Origin: Mucilaginibacter gossypii
GTDB lineage: Bacteria > Bacteroidota > Bacteroidia > Sphingobacteriales > Sphingobacteriaceae
DNA length: 64,000 nt
NCBI RefSeq assembly: GCF_900100945.1
Contig: NZ_FNCG01000001.1
Location: 682,001 to 746,000 of the forward strand
Reading direction: 5' to 3'
How positions within the stretch are numbered: position 1 is the first letter of the stretch; each line of letters starts with the position of its first letter. Shown piece after piece: positions 52,690 through 61,561 of the stretch. Below the pieces are notes generated by a model. That model was not told the DNA's origin. It ran no database searches and saw nothing but the letters and a program-made list of their open reading frames with translations. The translations under genes and the position numbers were made by a program.

Positions 52690-55600
52690 CTATCCAACAG
52701 GTGAATAACTGTTGGTATCGTCTACAGGTAATGCAAAGCAAAAAGTAGACCCTTTGCCTTCAATGCTGTTTACCCACATTCTGCCGCCTTCTCGCTTAAT
52801 AATTTCTGATGAGATGTATAATCCTAACCCCAAACCGGGGAATGTATGCTGCTTGTTCCCACTTACGCGGTAAAATTGCTCAAACACCCGGTCCTTCTTG
52901 TCTTCGGGTATCCCGATGCCAAAATCCTGTACACAAACAATCACCTCATTGTTTTCGCGGCGAGTGTTGATGATGATGGTATCGGTATGAGGCGAATATT
53001 TGATAGCATTCGTAATGAGGTTGGTAATAACCTGGCTTACCCGATCTTTGTCTGAATAGATACGGCCTGTTGGTGTAAAGTTTTGGATAAGTTTATGTTT
53101 TTGTGTAGTGTGCTGCAGGTCTTCAACAGTTTCCTGTAGGGTTTCATTAAAATCGAACCATATTTTATTGAACTGTAGCCTGCCCGAGTTAATCTTGGTA
53201 ACATCAAGGAGATCGCCTATGAGGTTTGTAAGACGGTTAATCTGGGCATCCATCCTAAGCACCATTTCGGCCTTTTTTTGTTCGCCTTCTTTGGTAAGCA
53301 TAGCACCCAATACCTGGGCATATGCTTTTATGCTCGTAACCGGGGTTTTTAATTCGTGACTTGCGATACCTAAAAAATCATCTTTTTGTCGTTGTAATTG
53401 TTTTTGCTCATCAATGTCTGTATTGGTACCAAACCATTTAATGATTTTTCCGTCAATTATGAAAGGTAAAGCCCTGGACAAATGCCACTTGTAATTTTGA
53501 TCTTTGTCTTTTAATCTAAATTCACATTGGTAAACATTACCCGTGTTCACTGCATAATTCCAAGCCTCAACACAAGCATCCCTATCATCGGGATGAATAG
53601 CATTGAGCCAGGATGCTGCTATTTCATTTGCCTGGGCACCAAAATAATCTACAGCACGTTGATTAAAGTAGTCGACCTGGCCATCCGTGCGGGCCGTCCA
53701 AAGTTGCACCGGCATAAAACCAGTAACAAACTCAAACTGCCTGATCTGGTTATTCAATTCCCTGTTACGTAATTTCACTTCGCTTTCGGCAAGTGTTTTA
53801 TCGGTGACATCGGTACAGGCACCTATGTACCCGGTAAATTCCCCCTGCTCATTATATTGCGGATTGCCGGTGGCTATACACCATCTTATTTCACCATCCC
53901 GGCGTGTGATCCTAAAATCAACTTCATAGAACCGGCGGGCATTTAAATCGGCTAAGAACTTTTCACCGGCCCTGGTTCTGTCTTCTTCTAAAAGTGCGTT
54001 GATCCACCCTGCGCCCATATTATCCTCATATTTAATACCAGTCCAATCAACCCAGGTTTGATTTACGTAAGTAATATTACCTTGAGCATCGGCCATCCAA
54101 AGTACTGTTGGCGATGCATTAGTGATGTTTTTAAGCAATCTTTCACTATCAGTAAGGGCTTTTTTATCGGCAATTTCCCTTCGCAGATCCCTTGCAATTG
54201 AAGCCCTGCCCTGTGGCAAGCCGGTTACAGCGTCATAAACCAGCATGGTGGTGCCGTACACAGGTATGGCTTCGCCGGTTTGGAAATGACGGTAAAGTAC
54301 TTCACCGCTCCATTTACCATGCTTCATTAAAATTGGATTTACTTTGTCCCTCAGCTTATCAAGCTCATCAGGCATTAAATATTCGCTGTTGTGCCTCCTG
54401 TGCTCGTTGGCGCCTTTGATACCCAACATTTTTCGCCCGGCGGTATTTACGTAAGTTACATTACCATCAAGGTTGGATAGGCTTACAAAATCTGAGGTAT
54501 GGTTAATAAGCGACAATAATTTATACTGTTCATTTCTTGCCGCTTTTTCAGGGCGCAGGTCTCGGGCTACGGATGCCATACCAATAGGCAAGCCATTTAA
54601 CGGATCATCGATTCTGAAACAGTTAACGTAAACCGGAATATTTTCTCCTGTCTTAAAATGCCGGTAGTGCATTTCACCTTCCCACTTACCATACTGCTGT
54701 ACCGCGGGGTTTATCTCATTATTTACTTTGTCTGCTTCATGATCTGCAAAATATTCAACGCCGGGTTTTAAAGCTTCTTTTGTACTCCCAATACCTAATA
54801 TAGTGTAGGCTGTTTTATTGATATAGGTTACAGAACCATCCATGCTGCCTACTGCAACCACGTCGGCTGTTTTATCAATCAGTGCAATCAGTTTTTGTTG
54901 TTCTTGTTTATCTAATATTTCGCGGGTTATATCCTGTACGGTACCTGCAAAGCGGATAGGCTCATGATTATCGTTAAAGTAAGCCCTACCTTTCAGGTGG
55001 ATCCAATATTTCAGGTGCCCTGTGTCATCAACGGTGCGGACGATTATATCATAATTTCCATTGCTTACAGGATCATAAGCCTGCATTACTGCTGTTCGCA
55101 AGCGTTGCTCATCTTCCGGGTGGACAAATTTCAACAGATCATCATACTTTATCTCATCATCTTTTCGAAAACCGCAGAGCTCTTTACAGCGGTCGTCCCA
55201 TGTTGCGGTTTGTAATCTGGGGTTTAAATCCCAGGTTCCCAGTTCGGCAGCTTGCAGGGCAAATTGAGCACGTTGTTCACTTTCAACCAGCTTTTTACGG
55301 GTGTTAACCAGTTCGGTAACATCTGTAGCTGTATTCAACACGCCCCAAACTTTACCATCGTCGTTATGTAACGGTTTAAAAATAAAGTTGAAGTAAAATT
55401 CTTCAAGCTTATCGTTAACCATAAGATCAACCCTTTGCTCTTTCCACTTATAAGCCGTACCGTTATCGTATACATTTGATAATATTGCATGAAAGCCCGG
55501 CTCTTCGAATTCGGGCAGCAGGTCAAAGTAATTATGCCCAATAACATCATCTCCCTTTCCCCATATATCTGTCATGGCCTTATTGGCAATCCTGATCTCC

Positions 55601-55704
55601 ATTGTTTTGCCAACATATAATGCTATAGGGGTAGGAGATTCCCTGAACAGAATACGGAAAATATCTTCGTTTAATTGTTGATGAAGGCCGGCGTTGTTAT
55701 TCAT
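52690..55704 (-). CDS. Multi-PAS hybrid-free sensor histidine kinase
   Basis: A 1004-residue cytosolic kinase without transmembrane segments. About six PAS domains precede the kinase core: an N-terminal PAS (residues 10-135), a PAS with PAC (145-265), two closely similar PAS domains (270-390 and 395-515, sharing VTYxNxxxxxxLGI and KWxGExxYRHFxTGExIPVY), then two more (525-655, 660-785). HisKA has FLGIASHELKTPVTS with the phospho-accepting His; HATPase_c has DKDRVSQVITNLITNAIKYS (N box), DFGIGIP (G1) and GLGLGLYIS (G2). No receiver domain is fused; the separate receiver downstream supplies it. Confidence 0.9.
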   Translation of the reverse strand: MNNNAGLHQQLNEDIFRILFRESPTPIALYVGKTMEIRIANKAMTDIWGKGDDVIGHNYFDLLPEFEEPGFHAILSNVYDNGTAYKWKEQRVDLMVNDKLEEFYFNFIFKPLHNDDGKVWGVLNTATDVTELVNTRKKLVESEQRAQFALQAAELGTWDLNPRLQTATWDDRCKELCGFRKDDEIKYDDLLKFVHPEDEQRLRTAVMQAYDPVSNGNYDIIVRTVDDTGHLKYWIHLKGRAYFNDNHEPIRFAGTVQDITREILDKQEQQKLIALIDKTADVVAVGSMDGSVTYINKTAYTILGIGSTKEALKPGVEYFADHEADKVNNEINPAVQQYGKWEGEMHYRHFKTGENIPVYVNCFRIDDPLNGLPIGMASVARDLRPEKAARNEQYKLLSLINHTSDFVSLSNLDGNVTYVNTAGRKMLGIKGANEHRRHNSEYLMPDELDKLRDKVNPILMKHGKWSGEVLYRHFQTGEAIPVYGTTMLVYDAVTGLPQGRASIARDLRREIADKKALTDSERLLKNITNASPTVLWMADAQGNITYVNQTWVDWTGIKYEDNMGAGWINALLEEDRTRAGEKFLADLNARRFYEVDFRITRRDGEIRWCIATGNPQYNEQGEFTGYIGACTDVTDKTLAESEVKLRNRELNNQIRQFEFVTGFMPVQLWTARTDGQVDYFNQRAVDYFGAQANEIAASWLNAIHPDDRDACVEAWNYAVNTGNVYQCEFRLKDKDQNYKWHLSRALPFIIDGKIIKWFGTNTDIDEQKQLQRQKDDFLGIASHELKTPVTSIKAYAQVLGAMLTKEGEQKKAEMVLRMDAQINRLTNLIGDLLDVTKINSGRLQFNKIWFDFNETLQETVEDLQHTTQKHKLIQNFTPTGRIYSDKDRVSQVITNLITNAIKYSPHTDTIIINTRRENNEVIVCVQDFGIGIPEDKKDRVFEQFYRVSGNKQHTFPGLGLGLYISSEIIKREGGRMWVNSIEGKGSTFCFALPVDDTNSYSPVG

Positions 55705-55721
55705 TATATAAATAATATGTA

Positions 55722-55751
55722 TAAATATAGGCTATAATAATTAAGATCAAA
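55722..55751 (-). promoter_or_regulatory. Candidate promoter of the PAS kinase/receiver operon
   Basis: On the minus strand TTTG (55751-55748) and TATATTTA (55729-55722, one mismatch to TAnnTTTG) are separated by 18 nt. The start would fall near 55716, about 11 nt before the ATG. Confidence 0.45.
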
Positions 55752-56118
55752 ATCTCAATTCATACATCATAATATTTCAATTAGTGAGTATGCCTGTTAT
55801 ATTAATATAGCTGCAATTATTGATAAAAACGGGTTACAGAAGCGTATACCTTGTATTTTCTAAACAGTATACCTGTATAAATGTTTAAATTCTGTTTTTA
55901 GAGAATTTGATGGTATGAGATTTTAAAGGTTTGTAAAATCAGGAGAATTATTTGTATTAATAGTACGGTAATTTTACCATGTTTTTTGTTTTTTTTACTC
56001 CATAAAATCAATTATATCAAAACAATTTCATAGGTATTACTATTACCATACCAATAAAACAAAATCCTGTATACTTGATGGTTGTGGTATGCGGGTAGTT
56101 AAACAGATTGGATTTATT
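55752..56118. other. AT-rich divergent intergenic region, no gene
   Basis: About 370 bp with no open frame of note, between the PAS kinase and kaiC-like genes. TATACTTG (56068-56075) is a one-mismatch -7 box reading toward the kaiC-like gene; no clear -33 box accompanies it. Confidence 0.5.
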
Positions 56119-57867
56119 ATGACCAAATTGCATAAAAAACAGCAGCTTATAACGTTTGAGCAATTGCCCAAAACTCCTACCGGTATTACCGGTTTAGATG
56201 AAATAACGGGCGGTGGTTTACCTAATGGAAGACCAACGCTGATATGTGGTGAAGCGGGTTGCGGTAAAACACTTATGTCGCTTGAGTTTATCGTGAGGGG
56301 TGCTACCGAATTTAACGAGCCCGGTGTATTTATGGCTTTTGAAGAAAAGGCAGATGAATTGGCTTCGAACGTAGCATCGCTGGGCTTTGATTTAATTAAA
56401 CTCCAGGATGATAAAAAATTAAGACTTGATCATGTGCATATAGACCGAAGCGAGATTGAGGAGACAGGCGAATATGACCTGGAAGGTTTGTTTATTCGCT
56501 TAGGCTTTGCTATTGACAGCATCGGGGCAAAAAGAGTAGTACTGGATACTCTTGAAAATCTTTTTTCGGGTTTATCAAACCAAATTATATTGAGGGCCGA
56601 GCTTAGAAGACTTTTTACTTTTTTAAAGGAAAAAGGTGTAACTGCTATAATAACCGGCGAAAAAGGTGACGGCTCTTCATTAACACGGCAGGGGCTTGAA
56701 GAATATGTTTCAGATTGTGTGATCCTGCTTGATCACAGGGTTATAAATCAGATCTCAACCCGTCGTTTGCGCGTGGTAAAATATCGCGGTACACAGCATG
56801 GTACCAACGAATATCCATTTTTAATTGATGAAGATGGCATTTCTGTACTTCCGGTAACATCTTTAAGATTGGAAAAAGAAGTGTCATCCGAAAGAATTTC
56901 ATCAGGGATACCCTCTCTTGACAGCATGTTTGGAGGCAAGGGTTTTTTTCAGGGCAGCAGTATCCTCGTTTCGGGCACGGCCGGTACCGGTAAAACAAGT
57001 ATTGCGGCCAGCTTTGCCAATGAAGTTTGCGGCAACAAAAAGAGGTGCCTTTATTTTGCTTTCGAGGAGGCGCCTAAGCAGATCCTTCGCAACATGAAAT
57101 CAATCAATCTCGACCTGCAAAAACACATCGACAATGGCTTGCTCGAGTTTCATGCCTCGCGTCCTACGCTTTACGGTATTGAAATGCACCTCGTCGCTAT
57201 TTACAAGATCATTAAAAGATTTAAGCCCGCAGCGGTGATCCTCGACCCGATTACAAACCTCATTACGGTGGGTTCGGTAAGTGAAGTAAAATCGATGCTG
57301 ATAAGGCTGATAGATTTTTTACAGGACGAACAGATCACGGTTATGTTTACTGCTCTCAGTTTAAATACGGTGGTAAGTGAACAAACCGACGAAGGTGTAT
57401 CATCATTAGTTGACACCTGGCTGCTTGTAAGAGATATCGAATCGAACGGAGAGCGTAACAGGGGGTTATACATCATGAAGTCGCGCGGTATGAGCCATTC
57501 AAACCAGGTACGCGAGTTTACAATTACCGATAAGGGGCTGAGCCTGGTTGACGTTTATCTTGGCCCCGATGGAGTGCTCACAGGATCGGCAAGGGAAGCA
57601 CAAAAATTAAGGGAAAAAACAGGCGTGGCACTAAGGGAGTTTGCTATAACTCGTAAAGATAAAGAGATATTGCGCCGGCGTATGATGCTTGAATCAAAAA
57701 TTGCAAGCTTGCAGGCCGAATTTGAGTCGACAGAGGAGGAATTGAACAAAATATACCTGGAAGAAGAGTTGAAACAGGATATTATAGAAAGAAACCGGCA
57801 AGAGATAACCGACATTCGCCGGGGAAATGCGGATACGCTTAAAAGTAAATCAAAAAGAAAAAAATAA
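56119..57867 (+). CDS. kaiC: KaiC-like double-domain ATPase
   Basis: An ATG at 56089 is also open; 56119 is preferred because the family's conserved part begins [20 protein letters not shown] soon after. The 582-residue protein has two RecA-like KaiC domains. Walker A motifs are GEAGCGKT (about residue 44) and GTAGTGKT (about 286), each followed by an FEE pair ([16 protein letters not shown]) of catalytic glutamates. The C-terminus is a charged helical coiled-coil tail of about 70 residues. No KaiA is visible. It overlaps the first KaiB-like gene as TAATG. It is a homologue of the cyanobacterial clock ATPase; rhythmic function is not implied. Confidence 0.85.
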   Translation: MTKLHKKQQLITFEQLPKTPTGITGLDEITGGGLPNGRPTLICGEAGCGKTLMSLEFIVRGATEFNEPGVFMAFEEKADELASNVASLGFDLIKLQDDKKLRLDHVHIDRSEIEETGEYDLEGLFIRLGFAIDSIGAKRVVLDTLENLFSGLSNQIILRAELRRLFTFLKEKGVTAIITGEKGDGSSLTRQGLEEYVSDCVILLDHRVINQISTRRLRVVKYRGTQHGTNEYPFLIDEDGISVLPVTSLRLEKEVSSERISSGIPSLDSMFGGKGFFQGSSILVSGTAGTGKTSIAASFANEVCGNKKRCLYFAFEEAPKQILRNMKSINLDLQKHIDNGLLEFHASRPTLYGIEMHLVAIYKIIKRFKPAAVILDPITNLITVGSVSEVKSMLIRLIDFLQDEQITVMFTALSLNTVVSEQTDEGVSSLVDTWLLVRDIESNGERNRGLYIMKSRGMSHSNQVREFTITDKGLSLVDVYLGPDGVLTGSAREAQKLREKTGVALREFAITRKDKEILRRRMMLESKIASLQAEFESTEEELNKIYLEEELKQDIIERNRQEITDIRRGNADTLKSKSKRKK

Positions 57868-58163
57868 TGGAACTGGATGAAGTTATAAAATATGAGTTAA
57901 GGCTGTATATAGCGGGCAAAACTGCTAAATCAGTTACCGCGCTCACCAACCTTAAAAAATATTGTGAAGAACATTTGAAAGGTCAGTATGTTATTGAAGT
58001 AATTGACTTGCTGCAGCAGCCTCAACTGGCCGAAGGGGATCAAATATTTGCAATCCCCACGTTGGTAAGAAAAGTACCTGAACCGATTCGCAAAATAATA
58101 GGCGACTTGAGCAACGAGGAAAAAGTTTTGGTTGGATTGAATATAATACCAGTAAGTAAATAG
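57867..58163 (+). CDS. kaiB: KaiB-like thioredoxin-fold protein, copy 1
   Basis: A 98-residue protein very similar to cyanobacterial Kai[60 protein letters not shown] and EKVLVGLNI. In KaiB this region changes fold between a tetrameric ground state and a thioredoxin-like state that binds KaiC. Its ATG overlaps the KaiC stop by 1 nt, so the two are made together. The thioredoxin CxxC is absent, as in KaiB. Confidence 0.88.
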   Translation: MELDEVIKYELRLYIAGKTAKSVTALTNLKKYCEEHLKGQYVIEVIDLLQQPQLAEGDQIFAIPTLVRKVPEPIRKIIGDLSNEEKVLVGLNIIPVSK

Positions 58164-58167
58164 TTAG

Positions 58168-58485
58168 ATGACCGAGCAAAACCAATTGCCTTTAGATCAA
58201 GGAGAAAACCAGTTTTTTCGATTGCGTTTATTTGTAATTGGAGCATCGCCCAATTCTGTCAGGGCAATAGCCAACTTAAAAATTATTTGTGAGCGGTACC
58301 TTAAGCCTAATTACGAGCTCGAGATAATTGATGTTTACCAGCAACCGCTCATCGCACGGGAAGAACAGATCATAGCATTGCCTTTACTTATTAAAAAATC
58401 TCCCGGCGTTGAACGCAAGCTTATCGGAGATATGTCAAATACAGACAAAGTTTTAAAAGGGCTGGGAATATTTACAGAAAGCTAA
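58168..58485 (+). CDS. KaiB-like thioredoxin-fold protein, copy 2
   Basis: A 105-residue second KaiB-like protein 4 nt after copy 1, with an N-terminal extension of about 12 residues. Core: RLRLFVIGASPNSVRAIANL, IIDVYQQPLIAREEQIIALP and RKLIGDMSNTDKVLKGLGI. It differs from copy 1 at many positions, including PLLIKKSPGVERK where copy 1 has the proline-rich [13 protein letters not shown]. The duplication suggests either heteromeric KaiB rings or two competing partners of KaiC, possibly with one linking to the downstream kinase. Confidence 0.85.
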   Translation: MTEQNQLPLDQGENQFFRLRLFVIGASPNSVRAIANLKIICERYLKPNYELEIIDVYQQPLIAREEQIIALPLLIKKSPGVERKLIGDMSNTDKVLKGLGIFTES

Positions 58486-58487
58486 TT

Positions 58488-60155
58488 ATGGAGCCGGACA
58501 AACTTACATATGAGCAGTTGCTTGCGGAAAACAATAAGCTTCGATATCAATTAGAAGAAGCTACCGACGTCATTTCTGCTATTCGTAATGGCCAGGTTGA
58601 TGCCTTTATAGTTAAAGATGATGAAGGCCACCAGCTTTATACGTTGAAAACGGCCGACCAAACCTACCGCGTTTTTATTGAAAAAATGAACGAAGGAGCG
58701 GTTACGTTGAATGGCGACGGTACTATATTATATAGCAATTCGAGTTTTGCGGCTATGGTTAATGAACCGTTAGAAAAAGTGATCGGGCTGGATTTTAACG
58801 CTTTTGTTGCCGAAGTTTCGGTGGAAAAATATAAGCAGATAATTAGGGATGGCTGGAATGCCGATTGTAAGGGCGAGGTTTTGTTATCAAATCGGGATGG
58901 TAAACTGACTCCCTGTTTATTATCATCTACCACACTTGATCTTGATGAAGGAACGGCATTGAGTTTGATCCTGACCGATTTGACTGCTCAAAAGGAAACC
59001 GAATGGGAGCTGAAAATTAAAAATGATCAGCTTGAAGAAGCTCAGAATATTGCCGAGAGGCTGAATAATGATCTGGAAGATACTGTGAGGGAGCGTACCA
59101 ATGATTTGCTTATCAGTAGGGAACATTTTAAGTTGCTGGCTAATAACATTACTCAAATGACCTGGACGAATTTGCCCGGTGGCGAAGTCGATTTTTATAA
59201 TCAGCGCTGGTTTGATTATACGGGCAGGCGATATGGTGAAACAGCAGGCTGGGGCTGGCAACAGATCGTACACCCAGATGATCTGCAAAAAACAATGAGT
59301 GCTTACCTCGAATCTTTGCAAAGCGGGAGTGTTTATGAACTTGAAAACAGATACCTCCGCTGGGATAATACTTATCGCTGGCACCTTAACCGCGCAGTGC
59401 CGTTAAGAGATGATAATGGAGAAATTCTTTTTTGGGTAGGGACCGCAACAGATATCGAAGAACAGAAAAAGCAGCTTGATTTAAAGGATGAGTTTATTGG
59501 TGTGGCCAGCCATGAACTTAAAACACCTTTAACCAGCCTGAAAGGTTATTTACAGCTTATTTTGGCTTATAAAAAGGAGGAAGTTCCCTCAATAGTAAAA
59601 CAATATATTGAAAAGGCCGGCACTGCTTTAAATAAGCTTCAGCGTTTGGTTAACGATTTGCTTGATGTAAGTAAAATTCATGCGGGAGGGCTTGAATATG
59701 CCAGGGCGAAAATAAATCTTCGCGACCTGGTAGCGTCAACTTTAGAAAACGCTATCCACCTATACCCTGAATTTAATTTTATCAATAAATCGGAAACTGA
59801 TTTTTTTATAGATGGAAATGCCGGGCGACTGGAACAGGTACTGATAAATTTCATTAACAATTCTGTAAAATACTCAACCGAAAATAAAAATATCATTATT
59901 GAAACCGGTAATATAAACGGAAAGGTACGTGTATCAGTAACGGACTTTGGCATCGGATTGTCGGCCGCGCAGATCGAGCATATTTTTGAGCGGTTTTATC
60001 GTGTTGAGGATAAAAAATTTATGACGAGCGGCCTTGGTATGGGGCTTTATATCTCAGCTGAGATCATTAATAATCATAGCGGCGATATAGGGGTCGAAAG
60101 TGAGCTTGGTGCAGGCGCTACCTTTTATTTTGAGTTGCCCTTGCTTGAAAAGTAA
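58488..60155 (+). CDS. PAS sensor histidine kinase of the Kai operon
   Basis: A 555-residue cytosolic kinase 2 nt after the second KaiB gene. Short coiled-coil N-terminus (YEQLLAENNKLRYQLEEA), PAS domain 1 (about residues 65-175), a helical linker (180-210), PAS domain 2 (205-325; EVDFYNQRWFDYTGR), HisKA with FIGVASHELKTPLTSLKG, and HATPase_c with RLEQVLINFINNSVKYS, DFGIGLS and GLGMGLYISAE. It has no KaiB-like sensor domain, so it is not SasA-like in architecture, but operon position makes it the likely output of the KaiC/KaiB module. No response regulator is in the operon; the receiver at 52254 is nearby. Confidence 0.88.
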   Translation: MEPDKLTYEQLLAENNKLRYQLEEATDVISAIRNGQVDAFIVKDDEGHQLYTLKTADQTYRVFIEKMNEGAVTLNGDGTILYSNSSFAAMVNEPLEKVIGLDFNAFVAEVSVEKYKQIIRDGWNADCKGEVLLSNRDGKLTPCLLSSTTLDLDEGTALSLILTDLTAQKETEWELKIKNDQLEEAQNIAERLNNDLEDTVRERTNDLLISREHFKLLANNITQMTWTNLPGGEVDFYNQRWFDYTGRRYGETAGWGWQQIVHPDDLQKTMSAYLESLQSGSVYELENRYLRWDNTYRWHLNRAVPLRDDNGEILFWVGTATDIEEQKKQLDLKDEFIGVASHELKTPLTSLKGYLQLILAYKKEEVPSIVKQYIEKAGTALNKLQRLVNDLLDVSKIHAGGLEYARAKINLRDLVASTLENAIHLYPEFNFINKSETDFFIDGNAGRLEQVLINFINNSVKYSTENKNIIIETGNINGKVRVSVTDFGIGLSAAQIEHIFERFYRVEDKKFMTSGLGMGLYISAEIINNHSGDIGVESELGAGATFYFELPLLEK

Positions 60156-60240
60156 GCATTGTTTATTTCGGTTCAAAATTGCAGTTGACATAAATACTTC
60201 TGATATTGGTTGGAAAACCACCTGATATAAAACATAAAAT

Positions 60241-61017
60241 ATGTCTGCCGAAAACGAAAATATATCCGTTACATATGAGCCTGACGGTGTAACCACCATT
60301 TGTTTTTATCATCCGGCACAAAACTCCCTGCCCTCGGCGCTATTAAAACAACTTGCCGATGCGATATTCAGTGCCGGTAATAACCCGGAAACAAAAGTCA
60401 TTGTTTTAAAGAGCGCGGGAGATCGTACTTTTTGCGCGGGTGCAAGCTTTGACGAGCTGTTGCAAATTAAGGATAGGGAAACCGGCGCGTTATTTTTTGA
60501 AGGGTTTTCCAATGTGATTAGTGCCTGCCGCAAATGCCCCAAAATAATAATTGCGAGGGTACAGGGGAAAGCAGTTGGAGGAGGGGTTGGCCTTGCCGCC
60601 GCTGCCGATTATTGCCTGGCCAGCGAGGCGGCATCAATAAAGTTAAGCGAGCTTGCTATAGGTATTGGCCCCTTTGTGATAGCCCCCGCTGTGATCCGTA
60701 AAATAGGGTTATCAGCATTTTCCCAGGTCACTATCAGGGCTTCAGATTTTCAAACTGCCCAATGGGCAAAGCAAAACGGCTTGTATAATGAGGTTTATGA
60801 AGATACTCCAAGCCTTGATGCGGCTGTATATGAGCTTACTCGAAAATTAGCTTTATATAACCCGGCAGCACTTACCGGATTAAAACAGGTACTTTGGGAA
60901 GGCACTGCTGATTGGGATGATTTGCTTAAACAACGTGCGGCTATAAGCGGTGAATTGGTTTTATCGGAATTTACGCAACGGGCATTACATTCTTTTTTTA
61001 AGGATAAATCCAAGTAA
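60241..61017 (+). CDS. Enoyl-CoA hydratase/isomerase family protein
   Basis: A 258-residue crotonase-fold enzyme. FCAGASFDEL and ARVQGKAVGGGVGLAAAADYCLA supply the oxyanion-hole NH groups and CoA pocket. KLSELAIGIGPFVIAPAVIRKIG holds a Glu in the usual catalytic region. It is normal in length. The natural substrate (fatty acid, phenylacetate or branched-chain amino acid degradation) cannot be decided. It stands alone after the Kai operon, with an 85-nt gap and a terminator behind it. Confidence 0.88.
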   Translation: MSAENENISVTYEPDGVTTICFYHPAQNSLPSALLKQLADAIFSAGNNPETKVIVLKSAGDRTFCAGASFDELLQIKDRETGALFFEGFSNVISACRKCPKIIIARVQGKAVGGGVGLAAAADYCLASEAASIKLSELAIGIGPFVIAPAVIRKIGLSAFSQVTIRASDFQTAQWAKQNGLYNEVYEDTPSLDAAVYELTRKLALYNPAALTGLKQVLWEGTADWDDLLKQRAAISGELVLSEFTQRALHSFFKDKSK

Positions 61018-61156
61018 CATTTGAGTAATAAACTGCCTGTATTTTAACACAACCCTTGATACTTCTCATTTTTAATGGGGCTAATTTTGTGTATATCTAA
61101 ATAGTATTGGTTAATTATATGACCGTTTTATACTGGCATAGTTGCTTATTGTAAGA

Positions 61157-61190
61157 AAGCCCCCGGAAATCCGGAGGCTTTTTGTTTTTA
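61157..61190 (+). terminator. Intrinsic terminator after the enoyl-CoA hydratase gene
   Basis: A 10-position stem with one mismatch, AAGCCCCCGG (61157-61166) with CCGGAGGCTT (61171-61180), an AAAT loop and a T-rich tail TTTGTTTTT. It also borders the 3' end of the minus-strand Tyr-rich gene. Confidence 0.7.
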
Positions 61191-61469
61191 CCAGTGCCTG
61201 CAGTAACGATGAACACGATAATGCCTTTGATAGTATACCGGCGCGTCATAATATCCTGTTGCGTAATAGCGTGGACGACCATAATAGACAGGCTGGTCAT
61301 AGTAGACGTCCCTGCCATAGTAAACAGGTGTTCCGTAATATCCGCTTGTGTAAACTACCCTATGATAAGGACGGCCAAAATGTGCGCTTATACTTATACT
61401 TTGAGCTTTTGCAAATTGAAATGAAAACATCATCACAAAAGCTATTATTGAAAATCGCATAAATTTCAT
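61188..61469 (-). CDS. Small secreted Tyr-rich repeat protein
   Basis: About 93 residues from ATG 61469 (another in-frame ATG is at 61475). Residues 1-22 form a signal peptide (FSIIAFVMMFSFQFAKAQ). The mature part is a low-complexity run of YYG/VYY units (for example YYGTPVYYGRDVYYDQPVYY) ending in RYCRHW. Tyr/Gly-rich short secreted proteins occur in Bacteroidota without a known function. The signal peptide and biased composition argue for a real gene. It overlaps the terminator tail slightly. Confidence 0.6.
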   Translation of the reverse strand: MKFMRFSIIAFVMMFSFQFAKAQSISISAHFGRPYHRVVYTSGYYGTPVYYGRDVYYDQPVYYGRPRYYATGYYDAPVYYQRHYRVHRYCRHW

Positions 61470-61561
61470 GGTCATAAATTTTAGTTAATACCTGAATTGT
61501 AATACATAATTATGACTGGCGATGGATAAGTTGGTTTAATTAAATTTTTATATTTTTAGAT

